From: Tillandsia leiboldiana
Taxonomy: Eukaryota > Streptophyta > Magnoliopsida > Poales > Bromeliaceae
Direction: 5' to 3'
NCBI GenBank assembly: GCA_029204045.2
Contig: CM055076.1
Location: forward strand, 16,293,902-16,357,901
DNA length: 64,000 nt
Part shown: in pieces, positions 25,423-37,516 of the stretch
Numbering within the stretch: the stretch's first letter is position 1
How the letters are laid out: each line of letters begins with the position of its first letter
The notes under the pieces: model-generated
What the model saw: the letters and a program-made list of their open reading frames with translations, nothing else
Database searches by the model: none
Told to the model about the DNA's origin: nothing
Translations under genes and position numbers: made by a program

Positions 25423-28400
25423 ATGGCCCGTACAAGGTCATCGGCGGGGGACGCCGAGGCGGATGCGACAACGTCGACGGCCGCGGAGAACCAACTCCTG
25501 CGGCAACAATTGCGGGAAATGGCGGGGCAATTGGCTACCCTCACCGATCACGTACGCCAGATGACGCAGCAGCAGGCCGCACCTGTGACGGCCGCCCCGG
25601 TCCCTCCGCCGGGGCCGACAGCACCGGCCGCGGCACCGCCGACAGCACCACCACCAGCGGCGACTACGGGGCCGGCGCCAGGGACAACTAGCCGGGTTAT
25701 TCTGGAGGAAACGGTGGTCACGCCTACCCCTATCGCGGCTGCCGCCGCCACGAGTGGAGGGGGGGTTGTGATGACCGAACGGGATCGAGTGCGGGCCAAC
25801 TTGAAGGACTTTAAGAAGCACGACCCGCCCACGTTCGAAGGGGACACGACAGATCCGTGGGTCGTGGAGAACTGGGTGGGGTCAATGGAGAAACTCTTTG
25901 AAGACTTACTTATGGAGGATCACGAGCGGGTTCCCCTAGCCGTCCATTGCTTGGAAGGGAATGCCCGCTTGTGGTGGAAGACGATACGCCCCGATCCTGC
26001 TAAGGGTACCGCTCTTCCGTCCTGGACAACTTTCAAGAAGGAGCTGTTCGAGGTCTTCTTCACCAGCAGCGTCAAGAAAAAGTTGGAGGATGACCTAAAC
26101 CACATTCAACAAGGGGACCGGACGGTCATGGAATATCAACGGGAATTCGTCCGACTCGTAAATTGCGTCCCGTTCGTCGCACGGGACGAGGCTCACAAGG
26201 CACAACTCTTCGTCGATGGCCTGCGAAGCGACATCTTCGAGGTGGTGAACGCGGCTGGCCTGCATACCTTTCAGGGAGTGGTCGACAAGGCCACCACGGT
26301 GGAGCGGGGTTTCGCTGTGACCCGGGCCAGAAGGGAGAACGCGGCGCGGCTAAGGGATCAGAAGCGACACCAGCAAGGCTGGGGGGAGGGTTCTTCCAGC
26401 GGGAGCCGACCCCCCAAAAGATGGAGACCGCCGACAGGGCCCCGGGGCGCGCCAACAGGAGGGCCGAGGCCGTGGAATAGGCCTTGTGTCATATGCGGGG
26501 GAGGACACCTGACGGGAGAGTGCCCCCAAAGAGACGACCATTGTTTCAGGTGCGGCAAACGGGGGCACTTCCGCCGCAACTGCCCCTTAGGCGGGGGATC
26601 GGCGCCCATGGGGGCACCTACGCCCAGGCCACAGCACTCAGGGCGGGGAAAAGCTCCTATGGCGTCGGCTTCCAGACCCCCCGCACCACGGCGTGAGGAG
26701 GACCGACAACCACAACCAGGCGGGAGGGTTTTCTCAATGACCCGCCAAGGGACTGACCCACCGGAGGACGCTCTTGCAGGTACTACTTCCGTTTTGAATT
26801 CCCGTGCTAGAACTCTTTTCGATACCGGAGCAACGCACTCGTTCATTTCTCGTGAATTCGTTTTCACGCATCACCTCGAGGAGACACCCCTCCAAGCCTC
26901 CTTGACGGTGCAAACGGCGGGAGGGACTCTGGAGGCGACCAGTTTTGTGGCCGCCTGCCCGATTATGTTGGGACGGTTGGCCTGCCCTTGGGACTTGGCG
27001 GTGATCCCTTTGAAGGAGTACGACGTGGTGTTGGGCATGGACTGGCTCACAAGGTACCAGGCACTCATTGATTGCGACAAGCGACAATTGCGGCTACAAG
27101 AACCGGGCTTCCCCGAACATGTGTACATAATGGGCAAGAGCATCTCCTTCCCGGCGGTTATTTCAGCGGCACGGGCCAGAAGACTGGTTGAGGGGGGGTG
27201 CGTGGCCTATCTAGCATCGGTGGATTTGGCTACTCGACCCTCGACGACACTTGCAGATATCCCAGTGGTGAGGGACTACCCTGACGTATTCCCCGCGGAG
27301 TTGCCGGGGATGCCTCCGGAGAGGGAGGTGGAGTTCCCTATTGAGCTGCTACCAGGCACGCAGCCTATTACGAAGGCCCCTTACCGAATGGCCTTCGCGG
27401 AGCTGAAGGAGCTTAAGGCACAACTGGAAGATCTCTTGGACAAAGGGTTCATCCGACCGAGTGTGTCACCCTGGGGCGCACCGGTACTCTTTGTACGGAA
27501 GAAAGATGGAAGCCTGCGGCTCTGCATTGACTACAGAGGGATAAACAAAGTCACGGTGAAGAATAAGTACCCCCTACCCAGAATCGACGACCTCTTCGAT
27601 CAGTTACGGGGAGCGACGGTCTTCTCCAAAATTGACCTACAATCGGGCTATCATCAGCTCCGAGTTCGAAATGAAGATATCCCCAAGACCGCCTTCCGGA
27701 CTCGATACGGCCACTACGAGTTCACGGTGATGCCTTTCGGGCTTACGAACGCCCCCGCTGTTTTCATGGACATGATGAACCGGATCTTTAGATCCTTCTT
27801 GGATCGGTTCGTGGTAGTCTTCATCGACGACATCCTGATTTACTCCACTACCGACGAGGAGCACGAGGACCATCTACGGACGATCCTGCAAACCCTCAGA
27901 GAGCAGAAGCTGTTCGCTAAACTCAAGAAGTGTGAATTCTGGCTGCGGGAAGTTGGCTTCCTAGGGCATGTGATCTCGGCACAGGGGATCGCTGTGGACC
28001 CCAAAAAGGTAGAAGCAGTGGTAGACTGGCGGCCGCCGACGTCGGTGACAGAAGTGCGAAGTTTTCTAGGGCTGGCAGGATACTACCGGCGTTTCGTCGA
28101 GGGTTTCGCAAAGATCGCTACCCCTTTAAACCGATTGACCAGGAAAGGCGAGAAGTTCATATGGACGGCCAAGTGCCAGGAGAGTTTTGAGGAACTCAAG
28201 AAGAGATTAACTAAGGCACCAATACTAGTGCTGCCGACGCCCGGGGAGGATTATGAAGTGTACTGCGACGCGTCAAGGATCGGTCTTGGAGGTGTTCTGA
28301 TGCAACAGGGGAAGGTGATCGCCTACGCGTCCAGGCAGCTGAAGGACTACGAAAGGAACTACCCGATACACGACTTGGAATTGGCCGCCGTGGTCTTCGT

Positions 28401-30174
28401 TTTGAAACTGTGGAGGCATTACCTCTTCGGAGTCCACTGCAACGTTTTCTCAGATCATCAAAGTCTTAAGTACATCTTTACCCAAAAAGAGTTAAACTTG
28501 CGGCAGAGACGGTGGCTCGAGTTGCTGAAGGATTACGACTTGACGATCCAATATCACCCCGGGAAGGCAAATGTGGTGGCAGACGCACTGAGCAGAAAAG
28601 GGCATCGGGACGGGGCGTCGGAGAGCGCCCTGACGAAGCAGGACCACCTGATCGCGGAGTTCGCGCGAATGCAGTTGGAGGTGGTGCCTGCGGGCACAGT
28701 TCTGCAACTCCTAGCCTTGGTGGTCAAGCCGACGCTATTCGAGAAGATCCAGGAGGGACAGCAGACCGATTTACACCTACAGCGCATACGAGACGAGATT
28801 CCCCAGGGTCAGGAGATTGACTTTGCGGTGAAAGACGACGGCACCCTATGTTTCCGCGGGCGGGTCTGTGTGCCGGATTCACCAGAGTTGAAGAATGAAA
28901 TCTTAGCGGAGGCACATCGAGCCCCTTATGCGGCACACCCGGGGGGCACGAAGATGTACAGGGATCTCAAACAGACGTTCTGGTGGCCTAAGTTAAAAGA
29001 AGACGTGACGCGATACGTAGCCCACTGCCTTGTATGTCAACAGATAAAGGCCGAACACCAGCGACCAGCAGGGAAGCTACAGCCCTTACCGGTACCAGAG
29101 TGGAAATGGGACCAGATCACCATGGACTTTGTCACTGGATTCCCACGTTCACAACAGGGCCACGACGCGATCTGGGTTGTAGTTGACCGGCTAACCAAGT
29201 CAGCACACTTCCTACCAATTCACACCACTTGGACCCGCGAACGGCTAGCTCAAGTCTACATCAGCGAGATCGTGAGACTGCATGGGGTACCGGCATCGAT
29301 CACCTCGGACAGAGACACGCGCTTTGTCTCGAAGTTTTGGCAAAGTCTCCAGCAGGCCATGGGGACCAGATTACATTTCAGCACCGCCTTCCACCCTCAG
29401 ACGGACGGACAGTCAGAGCGCACGATACAAACCCTAGAAGACCTGCTTCGCGCCTGTGTGCTGGATTGGGGAATCGGTTGGTCACGCTACCTACCTCTCG
29501 TGGAATTTGCCTACAACAACAGCTACCAGGCCAGCATTCGGATGGCGCCCTACGAAGCACTGTATGGAAGGCGCTGCCGATCCCCGATCTGCTGGGACGA
29601 CTTAGGAGAGCGGAAATTTTTGGGGCCCGACTTAGTGGAAGAAACTGAAGAGAAAGTGCGCCTTATCAGACAGCGCTTGCTGACCGCCCAGAGTCGACAG
29701 AAGAGTTACGCAGACCAGAGGCGCCGGGACTTGGAGTTTCAAGTGGGGGAACATGTGTTTTTGCGGGTCTCGCCATCCAGAGGAATCAGGCGTTTCGGGC
29801 TAAGGGGCAAGCTGAGCCCACGGTTTGTGGGGCCATTTGAGATTTTAGAGCGTATCGGCCCAGTAGCTTACCGCCTCGCCCTACCACCAAACCTCGACCG
29901 AGTCCACGATGTGTTCCACGTATCAATGCTTCGGAAATATCTCCCCGACCCATCACATGTCCTGGACACCTCTACACTCGAACTTAAGGAGGACCTGAGC
30001 TTCGAAGAAACCCCAGTGAAGATCCTGGCAAGGGAAACAAAATCACTGCGGAATCGAGCCATCCCCTACGTGAAGGTACTCTGGAGCAACCATGAGGAGC
30101 GAGAGGCAACATGGGAGCTGGAATCTAAAATGAGGGAAAACTACCCGAACCTATTCACCACCATCCGGGTCTGA
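25423..30174 (+). CDS. Intact gag-pol polyprotein with C-terminal chromodomain, Tekay/Del chromovirus type
   Basis: One uninterrupted frame of 1583 residues runs from the ATG at 25423. Gag (about 140-295) precedes two zinc knuckles, [13 protein letters not shown] at 355 (a CX2CX3HX4C variant) and a canonical CX2CX4HX4C at 374-387. The aspartic protease motif DTG starts at 467. Reverse transcriptase has FIDD at 800-803. RNase H has D949, E986, D1011 and D1054 in the expected order. Integrase has an HHCC zinc-binding part from H1165 and the catalytic triad D1235, D1296, E1332 with 35 residues between the last two. A chromodomain-like end (about 1528-1579, PVKILARE to EREATWELE) is typical of Tekay-clade chromoviruses and is thought to steer integration to modified histones. 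Gag and pol share one frame, usual for this clade. All catalytic residues are present, so it could be functional, but the nested element now splits its leader. Confidence 0.96.
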   Translation: MARTRSSAGDAEADATTSTAAENQLLRQQLREMAGQLATLTDHVRQMTQQQAAPVTAAPVPPPGPTAPAAAPPTAPPPAATTGPAPGTTSRVILEETVVTPTPIAAAAATSGGGVVMTERDRVRANLKDFKKHDPPTFEGDTTDPWVVENWVGSMEKLFEDLLMEDHERVPLAVHCLEGNARLWWKTIRPDPAKGTALPSWTTFKKELFEVFFTSSVKKKLEDDLNHIQQGDRTVMEYQREFVRLVNCVPFVARDEAHKAQLFVDGLRSDIFEVVNAAGLHTFQGVVDKATTVERGFAVTRARRENAARLRDQKRHQQGWGEGSSSGSRPPKRWRPPTGPRGAPTGGPRPWNRPCVICGGGHLTGECPQRDDHCFRCGKRGHFRRNCPLGGGSAPMGAPTPRPQHSGRGKAPMASASRPPAPRREEDRQPQPGGRVFSMTRQGTDPPEDALAGTTSVLNSRARTLFDTGATHSFISREFVFTHHLEETPLQASLTVQTAGGTLEATSFVAACPIMLGRLACPWDLAVIPLKEYDVVLGMDWLTRYQALIDCDKRQLRLQEPGFPEHVYIMGKSISFPAVISAARARRLVEGGCVAYLASVDLATRPSTTLADIPVVRDYPDVFPAELPGMPPEREVEFPIELLPGTQPITKAPYRMAFAELKELKAQLEDLLDKGFIRPSVSPWGAPVLFVRKKDGSLRLCIDYRGINKVTVKNKYPLPRIDDLFDQLRGATVFSKIDLQSGYHQLRVRNEDIPKTAFRTRYGHYEFTVMPFGLTNAPAVFMDMMNRIFRSFLDRFVVVFIDDILIYSTTDEEHEDHLRTILQTLREQKLFAKLKKCEFWLREVGFLGHVISAQGIAVDPKKVEAVVDWRPPTSVTEVRSFLGLAGYYRRFVEGFAKIATPLNRLTRKGEKFIWTAKCQESFEELKKRLTKAPILVLPTPGEDYEVYCDASRIGLGGVLMQQGKVIAYASRQLKDYERNYPIHDLELAAVVFVLKLWRHYLFGVHCNVFSDHQSLKYIFTQKELNLRQRRWLELLKDYDLTIQYHPGKANVVADALSRKGHRDGASESALTKQDHLIAEFARMQLEVVPAGTVLQLLALVVKPTLFEKIQEGQQTDLHLQRIRDEIPQGQEIDFAVKDDGTLCFRGRVCVPDSPELKNEILAEAHRAPYAAHPGGTKMYRDLKQTFWWPKLKEDVTRYVAHCLVCQQIKAEHQRPAGKLQPLPVPEWKWDQITMDFVTGFPRSQQGHDAIWVVVDRLTKSAHFLPIHTTWTRERLAQVYISEIVRLHGVPASITSDRDTRFVSKFWQSLQQAMGTRLHFSTAFHPQTDGQSERTIQTLEDLLRACVLDWGIGWSRYLPLVEFAYNNSYQASIRMAPYEALYGRRCRSPICWDDLGERKFLGPDLVEETEEKVRLIRQRLLTAQSRQKSYADQRRRDLEFQVGEHVFLRVSPSRGIRRFGLRGKLSPRFVGPFEILERIGPVAYRLALPPNLDRVHDVFHVSMLRKYLPDPSHVLDTSTLELKEDLSFEETPVKILARETKSLRNRAIPYVKVLWSNHEEREATWELESKMRENYPNLFTTIRV

Positions 30175-30210
30175 GTTTCGAGGACGAAACTCGTTTTTAG
30201 AGGTGAGTGG
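30175..30210 (+). promoter_or_regulatory. Post-stop conserved motif and polypurine region before the 3' LTR
   Basis: TTTCGAGGACGAAA (30176-30189) directly follows the stop codon. This near-palindrome is characteristic of the 3' end of Tekay-type elements and also follows the pol remnant of the nested element (about 5237-5252, minus strand). The purine-rich AGAGGTGAGTGG abuts the LTR start at 30211 and is the likely plus-strand primer. Confidence 0.75.
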
Positions 30211-32972
30211 TGTAATAACCGCGGATTTATTTTTGCCTTTCGGGACTTTCCGTCATTTTTATTGAACCGTGTGGTTGACAATAGGGGTTCGAGGGTAATT
30301 TTTCCTTATTTTTCTGGGCAGACGGTCGGGGCTCGCGGGTATTTTTGGTTAATAAAGCTCGCGAAACGGAGACCGGCGGCGCGATCGGTTCTGGTTTCCG
30401 ACCCCCGGATCTCCCAGAATAAATTCCGGAAGCTGGTAAGTAGCCCAGGTGACCTACACAATTACCGGGGGCGGACCGGACTCGGGTCCGCGTGCAGATC
30501 GTTTTTTAGTTGATCAATTTGGGGTATGGGGTTAAACCACCCCTGTCTGTTTTCTTTTCACTCGAGGGTTAAAATTAATTTTGGAGTCCAAAATCCACTA
30601 CGCCCAAAACGTCTAAGTAGTCGGCCTTGGGAATTAGGTTTCCTAAACCTCGCCTCCCCCTCCTTGGCGTATAATATCCGAGCGTGGACGAGGAGCGGTC
30701 CCCAAAAACCCTCGTCCTTTCCATCGGCCGGCGTGGAAGAGAAGAGATCGATCGCCTCCCCGCAAAGATCCGACGAACGCGAAGAGGACGATCCCTCTCC
30801 TTCGCCCGGTACCGACCAAGACAAGGTGAGCCATGTTTTCGTTTTCTTTTCTTGTCTTTTTCTCGTCACGTGCGGGGAGGGGGGGGGGGAGTTTCTTGAT
30901 CTTCGTCGGAGAGGGAAGGAGAGGGGCGTGCCGCCGCACGGGGGCGCCGTGCGGGGTAACCGCATGCAAGGCGCCGCGCGGGGCAGCCCGCGCATGCGGG
31001 GGCACCGCGCGGTGCAGCCCGCGCATGCGGGGGCGCCGTGCGGGGCACCCGCGTGCGGAGCGCCGCGCGGGGCAGCCTGCGCATGCGGGGGCACCGCGCG
31101 GCGCAGCCCGCGCATGCGGGGGCGCCGTGCGGGGCACCCGCGTGCGGGGCGCCGCGCGGGGCAGCCCGCGCATGCGGGGGCACCGCGCGGCGCAGCCCGC
31201 GCATGCGGGGGCGCCGTGCGGGGCACCCGCGTGCGGGGCGCCGCGCGGGGCAGCCCGCGCATGCGGGGGCACCGCGCGGTGCGGCCCGCGCATGCGGGGG
31301 TGCCGTGCGGGGCACCCGCATGCGGGGCGCCGCGCGGGGCAGCCCGCGCATGCGGGGGGGGGGGGCACCGCGCGGTGCAGGCCGCGCATGCGGGGGTGCC
31401 GTGCGGGGCGCCCGCATGCGGGGTGGCCGCGGGGCAGCCGCACATGCGAGGCGCCGCGCGGACAGCACGGCGGCGCGTGGGGGGTTCGGTCGCTGCCGTC
31501 GGGGGCCGGCCGGTGTTGGGGCTTTTCCTTACTTCGCGTTTAAAGGTTCTTGACCTCCCCGCCCGGGGATCCCGTCTTGCAGCTTCGGGGAGCGCGCCGG
31601 GACGCGGGGAGCCGAGCGTGGTTTTTCTACTGGCGACAGGTGGGTTGTTTTACTTTATTCCTAGCCTCTAAATTCTATCTTATTGGACGGGGTCTATTCT
31701 AAGTGTACTGGGGTTACGTAATGACGGGTGAAAGCTTATGCATGTTAGTGGGTTCGCTATAATGACTAGCGTCGATCGCCGACGGTGTTCTTCTTTTACA
31801 ACCCTTATATGTCAGCGGGCCACCTTCGAGTGCGCGCAGTATTACCTTGTTTTCGATTATGCACTTTACCTCATTTACCTCATTTACCTCATTTACCTCA
31901 TTTACCTCATTACTCTTATTATTCTTATTGTGATACTGACATGATGGTGGTACGGTTACTGGGCTCGAGGTTGCCACACGCGCACCCGCGGTTTGGCCAC
32001 CGCAGAGGGTGCGCTTTTCCGGAAAAGAGGTCGTAGAACCCGTGTTTACCCACGAGGTGACGTAGTGGGGGCCCCTTATTAGTTGTGGGGTTGAGGCGCC
32101 TAGGTGCGAGCGGAGCGACCCGCCGGTTTAGTTGTCCGGCGCGGTCGCGGTGTTGCAGGTACGGTATGGGGCCGTCGGTAGTGGACCGACGCGGCCGGGT
32201 ATTACAGGATGCAGATATACAGGTTACCTTTTCCCCCCCCCTTCCCAAAAGGGTGGTTGCTCCGGTTGTCGCCACGGTTTGTTTTATTATTTTCCCTTGC
32301 ACGGCGTTTATTAGTCACTGACTTCCCACTTCGTGACAGGGCCCAGGCGAGGGGAGAGGTAGGTGGCGGTGAGGACGGGGCGGACACAGCGGGACCGTTG
32401 GAGACCCTGAACTTTATACTTTCCTTTTCTTTTCAGCTTTTCATTTATATTGTGGGCATGTGTGAGGTTCCCGATACCCTTGTGGGGTCGACGTAGATGT
32501 CGGTATTTGATTTTCTGTTTATGCACTACCTTCTCCTTTATTTCCTACTGGCCATTTGAAAAGCGAAACAAAAACAAAGAAAAGATTGCGAAAACCGTTT
32601 TCAAAATCTAAGTGTCGTGTGGGCACCGTTTTCAAAACCCTGGGGTTTATGCTGATTTCGAAACTCGTTTTCAAAACTTAAGTGCCGGGTGGGCACTCTT
32701 TAAAAACCGTGGATTTATCCTTTCAAGTTGAAGTGGCCATGCGCTTAAATATTTAGAATACTGGTTGTATGAAATTGAATGTTGTGATTGAATGGTTATG
32801 TTTGCTTGGGAGATGTATTCAACCACACGCCGTGCACGTACAGGGGAGACTCTGTCCGTTTGCAGAGAGATCCTGTATGTGCGGCGGGTCTGGGCACGCA
32901 CCGGGAAAGAAAGAGACCTTTCAAAAAAAAAAAAATGCCGTTTCCGCTAAAACAAACCCCCGGGGCGTGACA
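30211..32972 (+). repeat. 3' LTR of the Tekay-type element
   Basis: This 2762-bp LTR runs from TGTAATAACC to GGGGCGTGACA. A TATA-like GTATAATAT lies near 30670, upstream of the GC-rich 89-bp array (about 30940-31450). The nine-base array is at 31866-31910 and the hairpin/palindrome block at 31980-32027. The first 300 bp align with the reverse complement of the nested element's LTR around the words CTCGCAAAACGG and GGATCTCCCAGAATAAAT, showing common ancestry. Confidence 0.93.
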
Positions 32973-33396
32973 GCAGAGCCTTTGCAGTGTGATCAGCGAC
33001 TTCTGGAGGCTTTTTCGGTGTGATGGAGGTTCTTGTGCGCAATTCGGACCTCAGGATTGGACCCAGCGCGAAATTTGGATTAAGAATACCTTTCTGGATG
33101 CCTTTGACAAATTTTAGAAGCAGAATTTGGCAAAAATGACTTCGGATTTGGACTCAGCGCGCGAAAGAGATGAAAATGGACTATTTATTCATATTTTTCG
33201 GAGCCCGCATGCGCAAACACGGATTTCGAGGCTAAAGTTACTGTTCCGGCGGCTGGGGCAGCGCCAGCGGCGGAGGAGCGCGGCCGCGCGGGCGCGGACA
33301 GGCGCGGGCAGGCGCGAGTGCGGTCGTGGACATGCGCGGTGTATGGAGTTGGGTGTGCCACGTGGCGGCTCCACATTGGGCACGCTGGGGACACGT
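32973..33396 (+). repeat. Family B LTR, fragment 1 (interrupted)
   Basis: From about 20 bp into the LTR it aligns with the start of the B LTR at 44238 (shared words CAGCGCGCGAAA, GATGAAAATGGACTATTTA, TTTTTCGGAGCCC). The Tekay element sits at its left edge and a solo LTR at its right edge. The interruption ends with CACGT (33392-33396), repeated at 36270-36274, where the B sequence resumes. Confidence 0.8.
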
Positions 33397-33808
33397 TGTC
33401 ACGCCCCGGAGTCGGAACTACGACCCGGGCTCACCAACAGATCCGCCATCTGTACGGAAATCTCCGCACTGACGAAACGTCTAACCTGCAAATCAGATCT
33501 ATAGCTATGCATGTATCAGAGCTGTAATAATAAAATAAGTAGCTGCAGAATCCCAACACTGAACAGCTGAAGTAGCACATCCAAAATACATAGTCATCTC
33601 CCAGACTAAAACATAATACATGAAACATCAAACCTCTCAAACTGTTCAGTATACAAATAAATCTCTCAGACAGGGTACATCTACCTCTGACTCTCAAAAT
33701 AAAACTGGTAAGGAGCTACTCGGCCACGCCCTTACCTCGATCTGCTGCTTCCGCCCGAATCGGTGCCGGAGCAGCTACCTCAGGAAAACCTGTCACCACA
33801 GCGGGTGT

Positions 33809-33834
33809 GAGAACTACTGCAGAAGGTAGTTCTC
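33809..33834 (-). other. LTR hairpin GAGAACTAC/GTAGTTCTC
   Basis: It has nine-base perfect arms with an eight-base loop, and one further T-A pair outside. It lies about 410 bp from the LTR's 3' end. Equivalent hairpins are at 40194-40219, 51313-51338 and, imperfect, 42411-42438 and 47660-47679. Confidence 0.7.
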
Positions 33835-35479
33835 AGTGGGTACCGTCACCAAGATCCACGGTATGCCCACTAAGTCTACTGGAGGCAAGACAATAGATAT
33901 ACAGATAGATAATATGAAAGCTGAAATGAAACTACAGCTAATATGCCTCAAGTATCATGCTCAAAGGAAAAACTCAACTAAGAACATGCAATGCATCCAC
34001 TCGCTCACGAGGTGCTCACATCAACCCAAATCTCAATGACTGCCAAATCTGGTCCAGTCAAGCCTGCGCCTCCCTAGTGTATCAACGTAGGGTTCTACCG
34101 GTACTCCAACCCGGTCCATAACTCGATCTGGTCGCCCGGTACACCAACCCGGTCCAGTCGGAATATCACGCAAAGCAGCCTCATCAGGCGCATCATCATC
34201 ATCGCATCCGGAGCGGCTCTCGAGGGGCGCTACCCCACCGAGGAATAAGCGTGTCTCATCTGGCTCAAAAAGCGGCATCTGCAGGCTATAATCTACGATC
34301 GAACAGATCTAAAACTCGAAATGCCAACTAACCCATAAACAGATCGGAGAACTCTCCACGACTCAATCTGATAGTGCACACAAACCCCCAAGACACTAGG
34401 AAACCCATCCACTGAGTCAATAAAAATCCCCTCGGCTCCCAGGCGCGAGAGTTCGTGCATCCTGAACCTATCCAACCCCTCAGGGTGATCACAATATTTA
34501 AAACTATTTTTGAAGCCACTTTTTATATTAAAACGTATTCAATGATTTTAAAACGGTTCAGATGCAGTTCGGAAGTCAACTAATCATGCAACCTAGTGTC
34601 AAACAGTCTCAAGGTCATACAGATGATAAATGGGGTTCATGTCTGTCATTCAAAATAATCTAGACATCTATCAGATTATACCAGCTATACAAATAGCTAA
34701 ACTAGGCATGCTAACATGCTAACATGCTTTCAACAGAATTAGAAGGCATTCCACAAAGTTTGGAAGAAATCCAACCCACCTGGATGTGCGCATTAGTCTA
34801 GAGTCCAAAAGAGCTGAAATTTAATGGGTGTGATCCTCATGTCCTCATGATTCCAACGCACCAAAAATCGACCAAAAATTCCACCCGGTCGCTGAGATAT
34901 AAGCCAAACATAGTGGTAAGCTCAAATCACTCAAAACAGTAATTTTATCGCACATCTATCCACAAAACAGGGAATTACCTCTTGCGAGATGGCCTCCAAA
35001 AATTCCAAGAAAAATACGACGGCGATCCTCGTGAAGTTTAGATAGAAATCGAGTCTTTAAACACCAAATTCTGCCTCTCTTAGGCCGAGAAATTGCAAGA
35101 TTACTCCTCCGCTGTCCAGAACATGCAACAGCAACAAGGGGGTCTAAAGATGCTGCACGCACTCCCATAAAAACTCAAAACAGAGCCAAGTGATGAATAC
35201 CAAAATCGAAGATCTACCTGTCATGAAAACGCTGCCGCAAAAATAGGTGAAAAAGACCAAGAACTCAGCTCGGGGGAGTCCGCGGACAAAAAATCAACGA
35301 AAACGATCGATATCGGAACAACGTCGAAGCTCGCGAGATCGGGGAGGAAAAATATCAAACGGCCTCTAAAATTTCTCCAAAACCACAAAAAGTGTAGAAG
35401 ACTCGAAGTAGAAACTCGCTGTCGAAAACGGCACTCAAAAAGGATCTCAAAAAGTCCCAAAATGAAGCTCTCAATAGCC

Positions 35480-35487
35480 TATTTATA
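35480..35487 (-). promoter_or_regulatory. TATA box of solo LTR B
   Basis: TATTTATA on the + strand is TATAAATA on the minus strand, in the context GGCTATAAATAGGC. This is the same context as the + strand box at 36436-36443 of the host B LTR, so it is probably the core promoter of family B. Confidence 0.75.
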
Positions 35488-36269
35488 GCCAAAAAAAAAA
35501 ACACTATTGCGCTGTCGGATTCGGGCCCAAGAACCGGGCGCCTGAAAGTTACTGTAGCCGCCCGAATCTCCTGGATGCTGCCACGTGTCCCGTCCGAAAC
35601 CACCAGATTGCGCCACCTGTCCCGCCGCCCACGTTCCGCACGCCTCGCGCACGTGGTGCGCCCGCCAATGGCATAGTGCCACGTGTCCTCACGTGGTTCA
35701 CGCGGCGCACGCGCCCGGTCTACGCGCCGGGTCTTCCGGATCTTGTCGGCCAATCACACGACGCCACATGTCATAGCCACCGCCGCTTTGACGCTGTCCA
35801 ACCAATAGTGTGCTGCCACGTGGCATCACCATTCCTCGGTGCTCCCGGTGCACGTGCCTGCTCGTGGACCCGCCGCCCGAGCCGCGCCTGCCCGCGTCTG
35901 CCCGCGCTACCCGCGGTCGCGTTCCGCCGCCGCGCTCCACCTTGCTCCGCCGCCTGCTGGTCGCCGCCGGCTGCCGGAACAGTAATTCCGGCCGGTGAAC
36001 AGTGACTTTTCGCTCCGAAGTCCGAAAAATGCAAGTAAATAGCCCATTGTCACCGTTTTCGCGCGCCGAGTCCAAATCCGCTGTCCGTTTCGCCAAATTC
36101 TCTTTCTAAATTTTGCCGGAAGCCCCCGCAAAAGCAAACTTGATCCGATTTTCACGCCGGTTCCAAATCTGGAATCCGATTCATGAACAACCAGCTCTAT
36201 CACACAACATAGGCCTCCAGAAGCCACTGCTCGCCCTACAAAACCATCCCAGAGATCCGGATCTTCACA

Positions 36270-37036
36270 CACGTGGCGGCTTCGGGTTCGGCGAGTGCAT
36301 CGGGTGCGTGCACCAGGCGCAGCGAGTGGAGGCGGTGACGCGTGGCGCACCCAGGGATTTTCGAGCGCGCACAGTAGCGAGCCGTGGGCCGGATTCGGGC
36401 GCCCGAATCCGGATCCGCATGTGTGTGGCTTGGGCTATAAATAGGCCCCCTTAGCTATTTTTTTCTCCTTTTCTGGGCTTCTTCTCTGTGGGCTTCCTAC
36501 AGAAAAGTTCTTCCTCTCCCTCTCCTCCACCCTTTGATGGATTCCCGGATTTTTTGAAGGCCGCGACATCGGCGTTTTTTGCGATGCGGCGCACTTCGAT
36601 GCTCCTTCGATTTTGGCTTCTACCGTCGCATTTCAGTGCGCGAGACCCCCTGAGCTACCCCGCTGGACTTTTGAGCTGATTTTCACGACAGCGCGTTCAC
36701 GAGAGGTACGCCTTCGATTTCCATGTTGATCACTTTGTCTCATTTTGGGTTTTTGGCACGGTTCCTGAGGTATCTTTTGACCCCTTGTACCGCTGTGAGG
36801 TTTGGACAACGGTGGAGTATTGTTGTGATTTCTCGGTCTATGGGCATCGGAACGAGATGTATGAGGACTCGATCGACATCTACGCTTCGAGAGAAACGCA
36901 CTTGTATTTTTATTGGAATTTTTGGATGACTCTTCAAAGGTGATAATTAAGCTTCTTTGGGACAGATTTTCTGCAGGCTTGTGTTCATGAAGGTTTTGGC
37001 TTACAGTGATGTTCTAATTGTTTCTTGGCCTACAGG
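36270..37036 (+). repeat. Family B LTR, fragment 2, with TATA box
   Basis: It resumes with the second CACGT copy and contains GGCTATAAATAGGCC (TATAAATA at 36436-36443), the expected transcription start area. It aligns with 45120-45660 through CACGAGAGGTACG and TTGATCACTTTGTCTCATTT-like words. It ends at ACAGG (37032-37036), the left target duplication of the next insertion. Confidence 0.8.
36436..36443 (+). promoter_or_regulatory. TATA box of family B LTR
   Basis: TATAAATA lies in the context GGCTATAAATAGGCC, shared with the solo B LTR on the opposite strand. Confidence 0.75.
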
Positions 37037-37119
37037 TGTATAGTACCGGGACTTTGTAGAGTGTACCGACCTCGCAAGATGGCGTGGTGCGGAGAAATCG
37101 CCTCGAGCGTGTTCCTTAT

Positions 37120-37516
37120 ATGTTTACAGATGAGTTCGGGTTGATTCAGATCGACGCAGAGGCCCCAGCTTGTATTTGCATTTTCGGGGCATTGTGTACC
37201 TGTAGAGTATTGGATTGGATAGAGTACCGACTCCGCCATGGTGCACAGGAAAATTGGAGAATGGTTGGAACGTGTGTATTTTCAGTTTACAGCAGAGATC
37301 GGGAGGTTCCGGATTGATGCGGAGGCCCCGAAGGCAAAAAGTGAGTTGGAGTTGGCAATTATGGGAGCCGGTTTTTGGATTGAGCACATCGACTCTACAG
37401 TTGAGCTTTTTGAGTGGGGAAAGCTTTGGACATGTGTATTTTCATATTACAGCGGAGTTCGGGAGGTTTCGAACTAGTGCGGAGGGTCCGAGGGCAAAAA
37501 GTGAGTTGGAGTTGGC
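37120..37516 (+). repeat. Sub-repeats of about 165 bp in LTR C
   Basis: Three diverged copies share TTTACAG...GAG.TCGGG..G and the tail GGCAAAAAGTGAGTTGGAG (copies 2 and 3 end near 37356 and 37516). Confidence 0.7.

Larger units (their letters stand above)
1..32972 (+). mobile_element. Tekay-type Ty3/gypsy LTR retrotransposon (family A), interrupted by a nested element
   Basis: The parts in order are the 5' LTR (left end outside the window, ends 1959), tRNA-Met primer site and leader, the gag-pol ORF 25423-30174, a purine-rich tract before 30211, and the 3' LTR 30211-32972. The 1-1959 segment and 31018-32972 differ by eye only in homopolymer lengths and a couple of C/T transitions, so this is a recent insertion. 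The span is inflated by a nested minus-strand element and by an apparent assembly duplication around 15150-15249. Without these the element would be about 10.5 kb (2.76-kb LTRs and about 5 kb internal). The right flank starts GCAGA at 32973; the matching left target duplication is outside the window. The element sits about 20 bp inside a family B LTR. Confidence 0.88.
33397..36269 (-). mobile_element. Solo LTR, family B, inserted in a family B LTR
   Basis: On the minus strand it runs from TGTGAAGATCC to GGGGCGTGACA, 2873 bp, flanked by CACGT on both sides. No internal region is present, so it is a solo LTR, normally produced by recombination between an element's two LTRs. A minus-strand TATA box (TATAAATA, 35480-35487) and a perfect 9-bp hairpin (33809-33834) are visible. 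Open frames in its GC-rich part are not conserved in the other B copies. Confidence 0.9.

Noticed and set aside
1709..28712. Genuine tandem duplication by unequal crossing-over between LTRs
   Set aside because: It is possible, but the 100-N gap, the rise of indels toward it on both sides and the shared nested insertion favour an unmerged contig overlap. It is kept as the alternative to test.
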